Shown: one piece after another, positions 1 to 8,874 of the stretch
How the letters are laid out: each line of letters opens with the position of its first letter
Position numbering within the stretch: position 1 is the first letter of the stretch
DNA from: Gemmatimonadota bacterium
Lineage (GTDB): Bacteria > JAAXHH01
Assembly (NCBI GenBank): GCA_026705925.1
Contig: JAPOZT010000028.1
Span: 62,001-126,000 of the forward strand
Direction: 5' to 3'
DNA length: 64,000 nt
Made by a program: the position numbers and the translations under genes
Notes under the pieces: generated by a model
Seen by the model: the letters and a program-made list of their open reading frames with translations, nothing else
Databases searched by the model: none
What the model was told of the DNA's origin: nothing

Positions 1-1
1 G

Positions 2-442
2 GGACTCGGCCAGATGCTGGCGATGGCCGGCGGCCAGGCTCTCGGCCAGGCGCAGATGCCGGCGTGGATGCTGATGATCGCCTTCATCCTCGTCACGCTG
101 GTGTTCAACCTGCTGATCGGCTCCATGTCCGCCAAGTACGCCCTCTTCGCGCCGATCTTCATTCCCATGTTCATGATGGTGGGCATCAGTCCCGAGCTGA
201 CGCAGGCGGCCTACCGGATCGGCGACTCCGTCAGCAACACCATCACGCCCCTGAACCCCTACCTCGTGATCATCCTGGTCTTCATGCGCCAGTTCGTGCC
301 CAAAGGGGGCATGGGCACGCTGATCTCCACGATGCTTCCCTATACCGTCGTTTTCTCGGTGATCTGGACGCTGCTTCTCGTGGTCTGGATGGCGATGGGC
401 ATCCCCCTCGGCCCCGCGGGCGGACTGGTCTACGTACCCTGA
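2..442 (+). CDS. AbgT-family transporter, C-terminal part (partial)
   Basis: The reading frame is open to the left edge, so the N-terminus lies outside the window. The visible 146 or so residues are strongly hydrophobic with several membrane helices. The stretch around residues 40-95 (SAKYALFAPIFIPMF, then GDSVSNTITPLNPY) matches the conserved C-terminal half of the AbgT family, which imports p-aminobenzoyl-glutamate or exports antimicrobial compounds at the inner membrane. The SNTITPLNPY block is the most diagnostic part. It ends in TGA and converges with the APC permease 66 bases later. Family assignment is fairly sure; the substrate is unknown. Confidence 0.8.
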   Translation, partial: GLGQMLAMAGGQALGQAQMPAWMLMIAFILVTLVFNLLIGSMSAKYALFAPIFIPMFMMVGISPELTQAAYRIGDSVSNTITPLNPYLVIILVFMRQFVPKGGMGTLISTMLPYTVVFSVIWTLLLVVWMAMGIPLGPAGGLVYVP

Positions 443-508
443 TGGGAAATCGTTACGAGGCTGCCCTGTCGTAAAGGAGAAGGCGACTGACGTCCTCAGG
501 CCGGCCAG

Positions 509-1948
509 TCACTGTTGGACACCGCCCTGGCTTTCTGTTGCAGTCGATGCCGGCGTGCGGTGCCGCAGGTAAAGGTAGGCGGGGATGCCCAGGGCGGTAA
601 GCGCGAGGCCCGCGATGGATTCGACGGGCGTCTCGAAGAGCATGTTGAAGAGAATCCCGGCGGAACCGGCGATGAACAGCAGGGGGACGACCGGGTAGCC
701 CCAGGCGCGGTAGGGCCTGGGCAGGTCGGGCCGTTTCCTTCGAAGCGTGAACACCGCGGCGGCGCCGGCGATCCACAGCATGAGATTGGCGAAGGTGACG
801 AAGGTGATCAGGTCTTCGAAGGTGCCGCTGAGGGTGAGCACGCAGGCCCAGGCCGCCTGAAACACCACCGCCGGCCCCGGCGTGCGGAACCTGGGATGTA
901 CCGATCCCGCCCGCCTGAAGAACAGCCCGTCCCTCGCCATAGCGAAATAGACGCGTGGGCCCACCAGGACGGTGGCGTTCAGCGCGCCGACGATGGACAC
1001 GATTACGGCGGCCGAAAGCAGTAAGGCGCCGGTTTCACCGAAGAGCACGTTGGCGGCCGCTTCCCCGACCCGGACGACCCCGGCCATCTCCCCCACCGGC
1101 AACGCTTTCAGGTAGATGTAGTTCACCAGCAGGTAGACGATGGTGACGGTCGCCGTGCCCAGGACCAGGGCGCGCGGCAGGTTCCGCCCTGGCTGCCTGA
1201 CTTCGCCGGCGACGAAGGTGACCTCTTCCCAGCCGGCAAAGGCCCAGGACACGGCGATCAGGGCGACGCCGAAGGCGACCACCAGCTGTCCAAAGTCGAT
1301 CCCCTGCGTATTGATACGAAAGTCGATCGGTTGTGTGGACCCGGTCCAGAGCCCGAACAGGATGAACAATCCGAGTGCGGCGACCTTGATCACCGAAGAA
1401 ACGTTGGTGATGTACTTGCTGAAGGTCACGCCGCGGTAATTCACCACCGTGAGCAGGAGGACGAGGACGAGCGCGGTAAGGTGTCCGGCGGAGAGCGTGT
1501 ATGGGAAGGTCCAACCCGGCAGGGCGATTTCGGTTTCGAAGAACACGTTGGTCATCCCGAATGCGGGGATGAAGTACCCCGCGTACTCGGCGAATCCCAC
1601 GCCGAGGGCGGCGATGATGCCGGTCAGGTACATGGTGAAGGACACCCAGCCGAACAGGAATCCGCAGAACGGACCGTAGGCTTCCCGGAGATAGACGTAT
1701 TGGCCGCCAGCCCGGGGCATGGCGGCGCCGAGCTCACCGTAGGCCAGCGCGCCGGCGAGGGCGTGCAGGCCGCCGAACAGCCAGGCCAGCAGAATGAGTG
1801 AAGCCGACGGTATGCCCCGTGCCATCAGGCCGGTCGTGAGGAAGATCCCCGATCCGATCACGATGCCGATGATGATCATCGTCGTGTCGAAAAGGCCAAG
1901 CTGGCGGACCAGGCCAGTCTTTTCTTTTTGATCGCTCGGAATTGCCAT
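509..1948 (-). CDS. APC-superfamily amino acid permease
   Basis: A 479-residue integral membrane protein, a normal length for a 12-helix APC-type amino acid/polyamine transporter. The N-terminal helix contains the family signature IGIVIGSGIFLTTG, where the GSGIF loop binds the substrate carboxylate and amino group. The start chosen is ATG at 1948 (MAIPSDQKEK), just before the first conserved helix. The frame stays open upstream, but that extension is translated from the 25-bp repeat array and has no family similarity. It is divergent from the 2OG oxygenase, with the repeat array between them. Substrate specificity cannot be read from sequence. Confidence 0.85.
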   Translation of the reverse strand: MAIPSDQKEKTGLVRQLGLFDTTMIIIGIVIGSGIFLTTGLMARGIPSASLILLAWLFGGLHALAGALAYGELGAAMPRAGGQYVYLREAYGPFCGFLFGWVSFTMYLTGIIAALGVGFAEYAGYFIPAFGMTNVFFETEIALPGWTFPYTLSAGHLTALVLVLLLTVVNYRGVTFSKYITNVSSVIKVAALGLFILFGLWTGSTQPIDFRINTQGIDFGQLVVAFGVALIAVSWAFAGWEEVTFVAGEVRQPGRNLPRALVLGTATVTIVYLLVNYIYLKALPVGEMAGVVRVGEAAANVLFGETGALLLSAAVIVSIVGALNATVLVGPRVYFAMARDGLFFRRAGSVHPRFRTPGPAVVFQAAWACVLTLSGTFEDLITFVTFANLMLWIAGAAAVFTLRRKRPDLPRPYRAWGYPVVPLLFIAGSAGILFNMLFETPVESIAGLALTALGIPAYLYLRHRTPASTATESQGGVQQ

Positions 1949-1982
1949 ATATTGAGGGTAGAAGGCGTTCCGTCTGGCAACC

Positions 1983-2103
1983 GCATGCCACGGGTGCGGT
2001 GGCTGCCGCATCCAACACGTGCGGCGGCAGTTGCATCCAACACGTGCGGCGTCAGTTGCATCCAACACGTGCGGCGTCAGTTGCATCCAACACGTGCGGC
2101 GGC
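1983..2103. repeat. 25-bp tandem repeat array between divergent genes
   Basis: Four near-identical 25-bp units begin at 2008, 2033, 2058 and 2083, each starting GCATCCAACACGTGCGGCG. A degenerate fifth unit occupies 1983-2007. Each good unit carries the palindrome CACGTG, so the motif recurs every 25 bp, between two and three helical turns. The unit length is not a multiple of three, which argues against a coding role. The array lies between the APC permease start and the oxygenase start, where the promoters of both genes should be. Confidence 0.9.
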
Positions 2104-2226
2104 GGCCGACACGGGCATAGAGAAGTCGAAAACGAACGTCCATTTTACCGGAACGGCCGGCCGAAGTCAAGGCGGGACTGGCCACGGCCAGGCGGACAGC
2201 TGGCAAAGCGGAAAGGGAACCTCGAG

Positions 2227-3027
2227 GTGAACGATTCGGCGCTGGAACTCATCGACGCGACGACCTACCCCATTCACCAGCCCGGATCGGTCGCATACAA
2301 CGCGTTGGTCGCCAGGTGCCGGGACGACCTGGCGGTGCAGAGCGCCTGCCTGCTGCCCGGCTTCATCACGGAGGAGGCGCGGGTTCGCATGGTGGCGGAG
2401 GTGGACCGCGCCGCCCCGGACGCCTTTACATGCCGGAATCCCCATAACGTCTACCTGGAAGAACACGACGACGCCTTTCCGTCCGACCACCCGCGGCGGA
2501 GGCCCCAGGCTACGGAACTGGATTCGGTCGCCTTCGACCAGTTCCGTTCCTCCGACGGCCTGCACCGGCTGTACGTCTGGGATCCGCTCCTGTCCTTTGT
2601 CGCCGATGTCCTCGACAAGGAACACTACTACCGGATGGCGGACCCGCTGGCCGCGCTGACCGTCAACGTCATGCGCGAGGGACAGAATCACGGCTGGCAT
2701 TTCGACGAATCCGAAGCGACGACCACCCTGATGCTTCAGGCACCCGAAGCGGGCGGTGTTTTCGAGTACGCCCCGGACGTGCGTCCCGCCGATGGAGACG
2801 GCTACGAGATCGTCGACCAGGTGCTGCTTGGCACCTATACCGACATACGCACGCTCGCGGTGGAACCCGGCACGCTCATCCTCTTCGTCGGCTCCCGGTC
2901 CATGCACCGGGTGACTCCCGTCGAGGGGCCGTTGACCCGGTACGTCGCCGTGTTCTGCTACAAAGACCGGCCCAATGTCCGCAACAGCCGGGAGGTACAG
3001 CAACTGTTCTACGGGCGAACGGCCTGA
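2227..3027 (+). CDS. HalD/BesD-like 2-oxoglutarate/Fe(II) oxygenase
   Basis: A 266-residue protein with a cupin-type 2OG/Fe(II) oxygenase core. The iron triad appears as HGWHFDES near residue 155 (His-x-Asp) and HRVTP near residue 226, followed by RYVAVFCY, which supplies the 2OG-binding arginine. The surrounding pattern (WHFDESE, then LQAPEAGGVFEYAP) resembles the family of the amino-acid halogenase BesD and relatives. Here the metal-binding Asp is kept, whereas halogenases replace it with Gly, so hydroxylation or another oxidation is expected. The GTG start at 2227 is preferred because a purine-rich AAGGGA precedes it and the upstream extension runs into the repeats. It is 15 bases upstream of the FAD oxidoreductase and probably co-transcribed with it. 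Confidence 0.75.
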   Translation: MNDSALELIDATTYPIHQPGSVAYNALVARCRDDLAVQSACLLPGFITEEARVRMVAEVDRAAPDAFTCRNPHNVYLEEHDDAFPSDHPRRRPQATELDSVAFDQFRSSDGLHRLYVWDPLLSFVADVLDKEHYYRMADPLAALTVNVMREGQNHGWHFDESEATTTLMLQAPEAGGVFEYAPDVRPADGDGYEIVDQVLLGTYTDIRTLAVEPGTLILFVGSRSMHRVTPVEGPLTRYVAVFCYKDRPNVRNSREVQQLFYGRTA

Positions 3028-3042
3028 GGAGGTGGATCACAA

Positions 3043-4317
3043 TTGCACACTGTGATCGTTGGGAACGGCGTAACCGGCGTAACGGCCGCCACGCGGCTCA
3101 GGCAGCTTCAGCCGGACTGGAAGATCACGCTGGTTTCGGGTGAATCGGCCTACCACTATTCCCGCCCCGCCCTCATGTACATCTTCATGGGGCACATGAC
3201 CTATGAGGCGACGAAACCCTTCGAGGACCGTTTCTGGCGCGACCAGCGCCTGGACCTGGTCAGGGACTGGGTCACCGGCATCGATATCGAGGACAAGCAA
3301 CTGGTGTTGCACCGGAACGGTCGGCTGCCCTATGACCGGTTGCTGATCGCCACCGGCGCCAAGTCGAACAAGTTCGGCTGGCCGGGGCAGGATCTCGAGG
3401 GCGTTCAGGGCCTGTACAACCTGAAAGACCTGCGCCAGTTGTACAAGAACGCGGAGCGGACCCGTAGCGCGGTCATCGTCGGTGGAGGGCTGATCGGCAT
3501 CGAACTGGCCGAGATGCTCCATTCGAGGCACATCCACGTCACCTTCCTCATCCGCGAGGCGTCCTACTGGTGCAACATCCTGCCCATGGAGGAGTCGGGC
3601 ATGATCAACCGGCTGATCGAGGAGCAGGGCATCGGCCTGATCCGGGAGACCAACCTGAAGGAGATCGTGGACGACGGGTCGGGCAGGGTCGAAGCGGTGG
3701 TCACCGAGTTCGACGACCGGATCGACTGCCAGCTGGTCGGCCTGACGCCGGGCGTTTCGCCCAATACGGACCTGGTTTCGTCGACCCCCATCGAAACCGG
3801 CCGGGGCGTCCTGGTCGACCATTCCTTCCGCACGAACATCCCCGACATTTACGCCGCCGGAGACTGCGCGGAAATCGTCAGCCGGAACGGAGGCCGCAAC
3901 CTGATCCAGCAGGTCTGGTACACGGGCAAGAAACAGGGCAAGGCCGCCGGTGAAGTGCTGGCCGGAGAGGATATCGCGTACGATCCGGGGATCTGGTTCA
4001 ACTCAGCCAAGTTCTTCGACCTGGAGTACCAGACCTACGGCATGATCCTGAGCACCCCCCAGCCCGGCGAGCAGCACCTCTACTGGGAACATCCCTCCCA
4101 CCGCCACGCCGTCCGCGTCGTCGTCGCCGACGGCTGCATCAAGGCCTTCAATTTCATGGGAATCCGCGCCCGCCATGAGGTGTGCGAACGCTGGATCGCC
4201 GAACGGCGTACCGTGGAGTACGTCTTGGATCACCTGGAGGAAGCCAACTTCGATCCGGAGTTTTTCGTCCACCACGAGACGGAAATCGTTCGCTCGTTAA
4301 AGGAGCAACTCGCATGA
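3043..4317 (+). CDS. FAD/NAD(P)-dependent pyridine nucleotide oxidoreductase
   Basis: A 424-residue flavoprotein of the pyridine nucleotide-disulfide oxidoreductase fold. It has an N-terminal FAD Rossmann motif (VIVGNGVTG, residues 4-12), a central NAD(P) Rossmann motif (VIVGGGLIGIE, near residue 145) and the second FAD contact IYAAGDCAE (near residue 267). No CxxxxC redox-active disulfide was seen, so it fits the ferredoxin/rubredoxin reductase or NirB-like branch rather than thioredoxin reductases. The start is TTG at 3043, preceded by a strong GAGGAGG. Its stop overlaps the next start (ATGA), so it is translationally coupled to the polyferredoxin, which suggests it feeds electrons to or from that membrane protein. 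Confidence 0.8.
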   Translation: MHTVIVGNGVTGVTAATRLRQLQPDWKITLVSGESAYHYSRPALMYIFMGHMTYEATKPFEDRFWRDQRLDLVRDWVTGIDIEDKQLVLHRNGRLPYDRLLIATGAKSNKFGWPGQDLEGVQGLYNLKDLRQLYKNAERTRSAVIVGGGLIGIELAEMLHSRHIHVTFLIREASYWCNILPMEESGMINRLIEEQGIGLIRETNLKEIVDDGSGRVEAVVTEFDDRIDCQLVGLTPGVSPNTDLVSSTPIETGRGVLVDHSFRTNIPDIYAAGDCAEIVSRNGGRNLIQQVWYTGKKQGKAAGEVLAGEDIAYDPGIWFNSAKFFDLEYQTYGMILSTPQPGEQHLYWEHPSHRHAVRVVVADGCIKAFNFMGIRARHEVCERWIAERRTVEYVLDHLEEANFDPEFFVHHETEIVRSLKEQLA

Positions 4318-5771
4318 GCACAACGCCCGCTGGAACGACGTTGATCGACCCGGAGACCATTGCGTACTTCTACGACGAAGAGGCCGACGGTTTCGGCGAG
4401 CCCGCCACCGCGGCCGAGGCGCCCAGGAACCCGGGCATGATGGTCTCCGCAGGCGTGATCGGACTGGGTTTCCTCGCCCTCGCCGTCTCCCTGCTCGGCA
4501 GTATGCCCCTCGCCGGCACCTGGACGCCCTTCCTGCTCTCCTTCGGCCTGTTGACGGCCGGTACGATCGGTTACGCCTGGTTCGCCTACAAGGACACCGT
4601 GCCCGGCATCAAGCACGACGGCATCATGTTCGGCAACACCACGCACCGCGGCGCGATCGCCTGGGCACTGGGCATCGCGCTCACCGGGTTCTACGTCGTG
4701 CTGTACTGGTGGCCCGAATATCTGGCCCGCGCCATCGCGCTCGTCGAGCCGCTTTCGCAGACCCTGGCGGGACAACCGGCGAACCAGTGGTTTCTCTACG
4801 GGTTTCTCTACACCATGGCCGTGGTGCTCTTCGGATTCCGCATGTTCATGCGGTACCGCCACAACCGCTACCACATCATCCGGACCATTTCGGTCATGTT
4901 CTTTCAACTGGTGCTGGCCTTTATCCTGCCCCATTTACTCCGCGCCCTGAACGAGCCGGAGTTCTATTTCAGCTATTTCTGGCCGCTGAAGTACGACTAC
5001 CTGTTCCCCGGCACCGTGGATTACCTCGTCAACAGTCCGGGCGCCCTGGGCTCATTCATGGTGTTCTGGGGCACGGTCTGCTCCTTCATCGCCACGCCCG
5101 TACTGACCTACTTCTACGGCAAGCGGTGGTACTGCTCATGGGTATGCGGCTGCGGCGGACTCGCAGAGACCCTCGGCGATCCCTGGCGGCACCTGACGCC
5201 CAAGTCGACGGTGTCGTGGAAGATTGAACGGGCGATCATCTACGCCGTGCTCCTGCTGATCATCCTGACGACGGCCGTGCTCTGGGTGAGCAGCACGTCC
5301 GAAGGCGCGCTGAGCAGCATATCCGCTCCGCTGCAGCAATGGTACGGATTCTACATCGGCGCCGTCTTCGCGGGCGTCATCGGCGTAGGGTTCTATCCCG
5401 TCCTCGGCAACCGGGTCTGGTGCCGCTTCGGATGCCCGATGGCCGCGGTGCTGGGCATCATCCAGCGCTTCTTCTCCCGCTTCCGCATCACGACCAACGG
5501 CGGCCAGTGCATGTCCTGCGGCAACTGCACCACCTATTGCGAAATGGGGATCGACGTGCGGGCCTACGCCGAGCGTGGAGAGAACATCGTCCGGTCTTCC
5601 TGCGTGGGATGCGGGGTCTGTTCGGCCGTGTGTCCCCGTGGCGTGCTCAAGCTCGAGAACGGCATGTCCCACGGCGACAGGTACCCGGGGTCCGACAATC
5701 CGCTGGGTGCTCTTTCAACGGCCGTCAGCAAGGGTGCCCGGGTGTACGGCGACCGCGACGGGTACGTCTGA
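4314..5771 (+). CDS. Membrane-bound 4Fe-4S polyferredoxin (NapH/NosR-like)
   Basis: A 485-residue protein with several membrane helices and four cysteine clusters: WYCSWVCGCGG (about residue 271), VWCRFGCP (about 367), CMSCGNCTTYC (about 398) and CVGCGVCSAVCP (about 429). The last two are C-x2-C-x2-C-x3-C ferredoxin motifs for two [4Fe-4S] clusters. The first two are the membrane-proximal Cys motifs typical of the NapH/NosR/RdxA family. These proteins pass electrons between quinol or flavin donors and partner enzymes at the membrane. The ATG at 4314 overlaps the preceding stop. No nos, nap or ccoN gene is nearby, so the electron acceptor is unknown; the FAD oxidoreductase is the probable partner. 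Confidence 0.8.
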   Translation: MSTTPAGTTLIDPETIAYFYDEEADGFGEPATAAEAPRNPGMMVSAGVIGLGFLALAVSLLGSMPLAGTWTPFLLSFGLLTAGTIGYAWFAYKDTVPGIKHDGIMFGNTTHRGAIAWALGIALTGFYVVLYWWPEYLARAIALVEPLSQTLAGQPANQWFLYGFLYTMAVVLFGFRMFMRYRHNRYHIIRTISVMFFQLVLAFILPHLLRALNEPEFYFSYFWPLKYDYLFPGTVDYLVNSPGALGSFMVFWGTVCSFIATPVLTYFYGKRWYCSWVCGCGGLAETLGDPWRHLTPKSTVSWKIERAIIYAVLLLIILTTAVLWVSSTSEGALSSISAPLQQWYGFYIGAVFAGVIGVGFYPVLGNRVWCRFGCPMAAVLGIIQRFFSRFRITTNGGQCMSCGNCTTYCEMGIDVRAYAERGENIVRSSCVGCGVCSAVCPRGVLKLENGMSHGDRYPGSDNPLGALSTAVSKGARVYGDRDGYV

Positions 5772-5839
5772 GCCGGAGACACCCGTTTTTCGGCCGGCGT
5801 GCTCAGATTGGACTTCCACGTAAATCGACCGGCGGTCGC

Positions 5840-5892
5840 CCGGCACTCACCGGTCTGGCCGGCACTCAACGCCCCCGCCGGCCGGCACTCAC
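5840..5892. repeat. Three direct copies of a 10-12 bp motif
   Basis: CCGGCACTCA occurs at 5840 and 5859, and its first nine bases occur again at 5882, with spacings of 19 and 23 bases in the intergenic gap between two convergent genes. The third copy runs into the stop codon of the AEC transporter. It is one of several boundary repeat arrays in the window. Confidence 0.7.
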
Positions 5893-6794
5893 CTGACCAG
5901 GAAGATCACCACCGCGACCGTGACGATGCTGCAGACGGTGGACAGGAACACGGCGTTGGCCGCGAAATCCTCCCTGCTGCCGAATTCCATGGCGATCAGC
6001 ACGGTGTTGATCGCAGTGGGATAACTGGTGGACACCACCAGGATCGGGGCGATCCTTGGATCGATGTCCAGCAGGAGCACGAGCCCGTAGCCGATCAGGG
6101 GGGAAATCACCAGGCGGCATACCAGAGACGCCAGGCTGGCCTGCCATGCTTGCGTGATGCGGGTCCTGGCCAGCTGCATGCCAAGGGTGACCAGGGCCAT
6201 GGGAACGAGCGCCTCGGCCAGGTATTCGATGGGAAGCCAGACGAAGCCGGGAAGTTCCAGGCCGAAGTTCCGGATGGCGAAGGCCAGGATCAGCGCGTAT
6301 ACGAAGGGCATCTTGAAAGACTGCAGGAACGCCTTCCGGGCCGAAATACGGCCGACCGAGACGAAGAACAGCCCCAGGGTGAACACGAGGAAGTTCTGGA
6401 CGGCCAGGACGATGGACTGCACGGCCAGGCCCAGGGTGGGAAAGGCCAGTTCGCTTGCCGGAAAGCCATAGTTGCCGCTGTTGTAGTACATCACCGACAG
6501 GCTGAAGGCCTGCTTCATGTCCTTCCGATACCGCATGATCAGGGAACCGGCCAGGCTCAGGACATAGAGCGCGACCAGCATGAGCAGGCAGAATACGCTG
6601 GTATCCCAGACGAAATCGGCGGAGAGTTCGGACTGGGTCAGGGATACGACGAGGGTCGCGGGCATGACCAGGTACAGCAGGATCCGCGTCAGGGCCTGCA
6701 TATCGAAATGCCATTTCTTTTGAAACAGATAACCGAGGGAGATGAGGACGAAAATCGGGGCGATGATGTCGAGCAGGATGTTCAGGAAGGGCAT
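5889..6794 (-). CDS. AEC-family (auxin efflux carrier-like) transporter
   Basis: A 301-residue protein, nearly all hydrophobic, with about ten predicted helices in two five-helix halves as in the AEC/MdcF family of organic-acid carriers. It begins MPFLNILLDIIAPIFVLISLGY, a usual N-terminus for this family. The mid-protein NSGNYGFP and the C-terminal SYPTAINTVLIAMEFG correspond to the conserved helix-break motifs. The ATG at 6794 was chosen because the upstream in-frame extension is Ser/Arg/Pro rich and overlaps the SDR gene. It lies 55 bases downstream of the SDR on the same strand. The substrate is unknown, probably a carboxylate. Confidence 0.8.
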   Translation of the reverse strand: MPFLNILLDIIAPIFVLISLGYLFQKKWHFDMQALTRILLYLVMPATLVVSLTQSELSADFVWDTSVFCLLMLVALYVLSLAGSLIMRYRKDMKQAFSLSVMYYNSGNYGFPASELAFPTLGLAVQSIVLAVQNFLVFTLGLFFVSVGRISARKAFLQSFKMPFVYALILAFAIRNFGLELPGFVWLPIEYLAEALVPMALVTLGMQLARTRITQAWQASLASLVCRLVISPLIGYGLVLLLDIDPRIAPILVVSTSYPTAINTVLIAMEFGSREDFAANAVFLSTVCSIVTVAVVIFLVR

Positions 6795-6849
6795 CGCATC
6801 GCCGGGGGATGGGACTAGGGTGGATTCGCGTAAGTGCGTCGTTCGGCCG

Positions 6850-7635
6850 TCAGCCGCCGAAGGGATCGAAGCGGCCGTCCGCCGCCGTCCACCCGCCGTC
6901 GACGAACATGACGGAACCGGTGGTGTAAGAACTGGCGTCCGAAGCCAGGTAGAGGACGGCGCCCGCGATTTCTTCGGGCCTAGCCCATCGCCGGAGCATC
7001 GTCTTGTCGGCATACGCGCCGTACCATTCCGGATGCTGTTTGATCTGGGCGGTCAGCGGCGTGTCCACCACGCCCGGGGCAATGGCGTTGGCCCGCACGC
7101 CCTGGTCGGCGAGTTCGGCCGCCAGCGCGCGGATCATGAGCACCACGCCGGACTTCGTCGCGGCGTAGACGCCCTGGCCGGGCTCTACGACCTGTGACCG
7201 GATACTCGAGAAGACGATGATACTGCCCCCGCTGTACTCGGACATGGACTGGGCGACTTCGCGCACCAGGCGGAAGGTGCCTTTCAGGTTGAGATCGACG
7301 ACTTGGTCGTACTCCTCGTCGGTGTACTCGAGGAGCGGTTTGCGTATGTTGACACCGGGTGTGCTGACGAGGACGTCCGGGGGAGGAATCCGGTCGAGCA
7401 CGCGCTGTATATGGCCCGTATCGCGCATATCCAGCGCTACCGCATCGGCCGAGCCGCCGTCCTTGCGTATCTCTCCCTGGACGGATTCCGCCGCCTCTTG
7501 CCGTACATCGGCGCAGACCACGTGGGCGCCGAACTGTGCCAGACACAGGGCGGAACTCCTGCCGATGCCGCTCCCGCCGCCGACGACCAGCGCGTTGCGG
7601 CCGGTCAGATCGAAGAGGTTTCTGAAGTCAGTCAT
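6850..7635 (-). CDS. SDR-family NAD(P)-dependent oxidoreductase
   Basis: A 261-residue classical short-chain dehydrogenase/reductase. The dinucleotide-binding motif is VVGGGSGIGRS (residues 17-27), where the usual Thr is Gly. The catalytic residues appear as FSSIRSQ (Ser) and YAATKSG (Tyr-x3-Lys). The NNAG motif is replaced by TPGVN, a mild deviation. The C-terminus (YLASDASSYTTGSVMFVDGGWTA) is standard for the family. It probably oxidises or reduces a sugar or hydroxy-acid in the cytosol. It precedes the AEC carrier on the same strand, so the pair could handle one organic acid. Confidence 0.85.
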   Translation of the reverse strand: MTDFRNLFDLTGRNALVVGGGSGIGRSSALCLAQFGAHVVCADVRQEAAESVQGEIRKDGGSADAVALDMRDTGHIQRVLDRIPPPDVLVSTPGVNIRKPLLEYTDEEYDQVVDLNLKGTFRLVREVAQSMSEYSGGSIIVFSSIRSQVVEPGQGVYAATKSGVVLMIRALAAELADQGVRANAIAPGVVDTPLTAQIKQHPEWYGAYADKTMLRRWARPEEIAGAVLYLASDASSYTTGSVMFVDGGWTAADGRFDPFGG

Positions 7636-7892
7636 TCCGTGGTCCGGATGAGGAATGTTTTAAATCTGTGCGGTGTAGGTCCTTGCGCGATTTACGTCCT
7701 TGCGACCGTCGATCCAATGGGTTGCATTGGCTTTGTCCGGCCAGCCCACTATCTTAGGACGGGGGGCGGCCCCTGTCAAGATGTTCGGCCCGGGGTCCCG
7801 ACGGGCGTATCCTGTGGCTCCGGCCGAGCGCATCCGGGTCCCGGGATGTGTTGCGCCGCGCGCGGGGTCGGCGCAGTCTACTTTGCCTGGAG

Positions 7893-7916
7893 TAAGGTAT
7901 ATTGGGAGAAGGTATA
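7893..7916 (+). repeat. Duplicated AAGGTATATT upstream of the lipid kinase
   Basis: AAGGTATATT occurs twice, 15 bases apart, with GGGAG between, ending just before the ATG at 7921. The second copy with GGGAGAAGG gives a plausible ribosome-binding site. The rest of the 285-base gap back to the SDR start holds nothing else recognisable. Confidence 0.6.
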
Positions 7917-7920
7917 TTAA

Positions 7921-8811
7921 ATGACCGGTAAGATTCTCATCGTCGCGAATCCGACATCGGGCAGCGGACGCGGCATGAGATACGCGGAGCGGGTGCGGGA
8001 CCTGTTGGCCGCAAACCATGCGGACGTCGAGATCCGCCCTACCTCTTCGCGGGGCGAGGCGGAGGCATTCGCGGCGGAAGCAGTGCAGGAGGGGTATGCC
8101 TGCGTCGCCGCCTGCGGGGGCGACGGAACCGTCCACGAGGTAGTGAACGGGTTGGCCGGAACGGACGTCGCCCTCGGCATTCTTCCCTGCGGACGCGGCA
8201 ACGACTTCGCCCGGGCGATGGGAATTCCGGGCGCGCCCGACAAGGCCGCATCCGTCCTGCTGCAGGGCCACGTCCGTCCCTTCGACCTGGGCAAGGTGAA
8301 CGACCGGTACTTCGCGACGGTGGTGACGCTGGGATTCGATTCGGAGGTAGCCAGGCTGGTGTACGAAGGACAGGTCCCTTTCAGGGGCACGGCGGCCTAT
8401 CTGTGGGGCCTGGCGCGCATGCTGCGCGTCTATCGCGGCGTGTCATTGCGCATGACCGGAGACTTCGGCACCATCGACCAGACGGTCCTGCTCGCGGCTA
8501 CCGGGAATACCAGCACGTACGGCGGCGGGATCAGGATCGCGCCGAACGCCGACCCGGCGGACGGAGTCCTCGACATCTGCCTTGTGCGCATGATGAGCGC
8601 AAGCCGAATCCTGCGCGTATTTCCCCGGGTCTACTGGGGCGGGCACCTGACACACCCCGACATCTTCTCCTACAGGACGGGCAGCCTGAGCATGGAAACG
8701 GAGCGACCGGTCGTGCTGTTCGCCGATGGCGAGCCCGTAGGCGAGACTCCCGTGGAGATCATCGCGGTGCCCGGCGCGTTGCGGATCGTTTGTCCGGGTC
8801 CCGCGGCCTAA
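7921..8811 (+). CDS. YegS/DgkB-like diacylglycerol/lipid kinase
   Basis: A 296-residue protein with the lipid-kinase signature CGGDGTVHEVVNGL near residue 65 (the GGDGT nucleotide-binding motif) and the following GRGNDFAR. It starts ILIVANPTSGSGRG, the usual first strand of this fold. Members phosphorylate diacylglycerol, sphingosine or related lipids using ATP, on the cytosolic face of the membrane. The length fits the YegS/BmrU family. It is preceded by a good ribosome-binding site and converges with the peptide-binding protein. The natural lipid substrate cannot be inferred. Confidence 0.88.
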   Translation: MTGKILIVANPTSGSGRGMRYAERVRDLLAANHADVEIRPTSSRGEAEAFAAEAVQEGYACVAACGGDGTVHEVVNGLAGTDVALGILPCGRGNDFARAMGIPGAPDKAASVLLQGHVRPFDLGKVNDRYFATVVTLGFDSEVARLVYEGQVPFRGTAAYLWGLARMLRVYRGVSLRMTGDFGTIDQTVLLAATGNTSTYGGGIRIAPNADPADGVLDICLVRMMSASRILRVFPRVYWGGHLTHPDIFSYRTGSLSMETERPVVLFADGEPVGETPVEIIAVPGALRIVCPGPAA

Positions 8812-8874
8812 ACGGTCCCAAGGCTCGTCCAGACACCTCGGCCTGAACGGCATCGGTAGGGTATCCGTCTGAAG

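Noticed and set aside
1983..2103. CRISPR array
   Set aside because: Units are directly adjacent with no unique spacers, so it is a simple tandem repeat, and no cas genes are near.
1948..2206. N-terminal extension of the APC permease through the repeats
   Set aside because: The translated extension is Cys/Arg-rich repeat sequence, and the first conserved helix follows the internal ATG at the normal distance.
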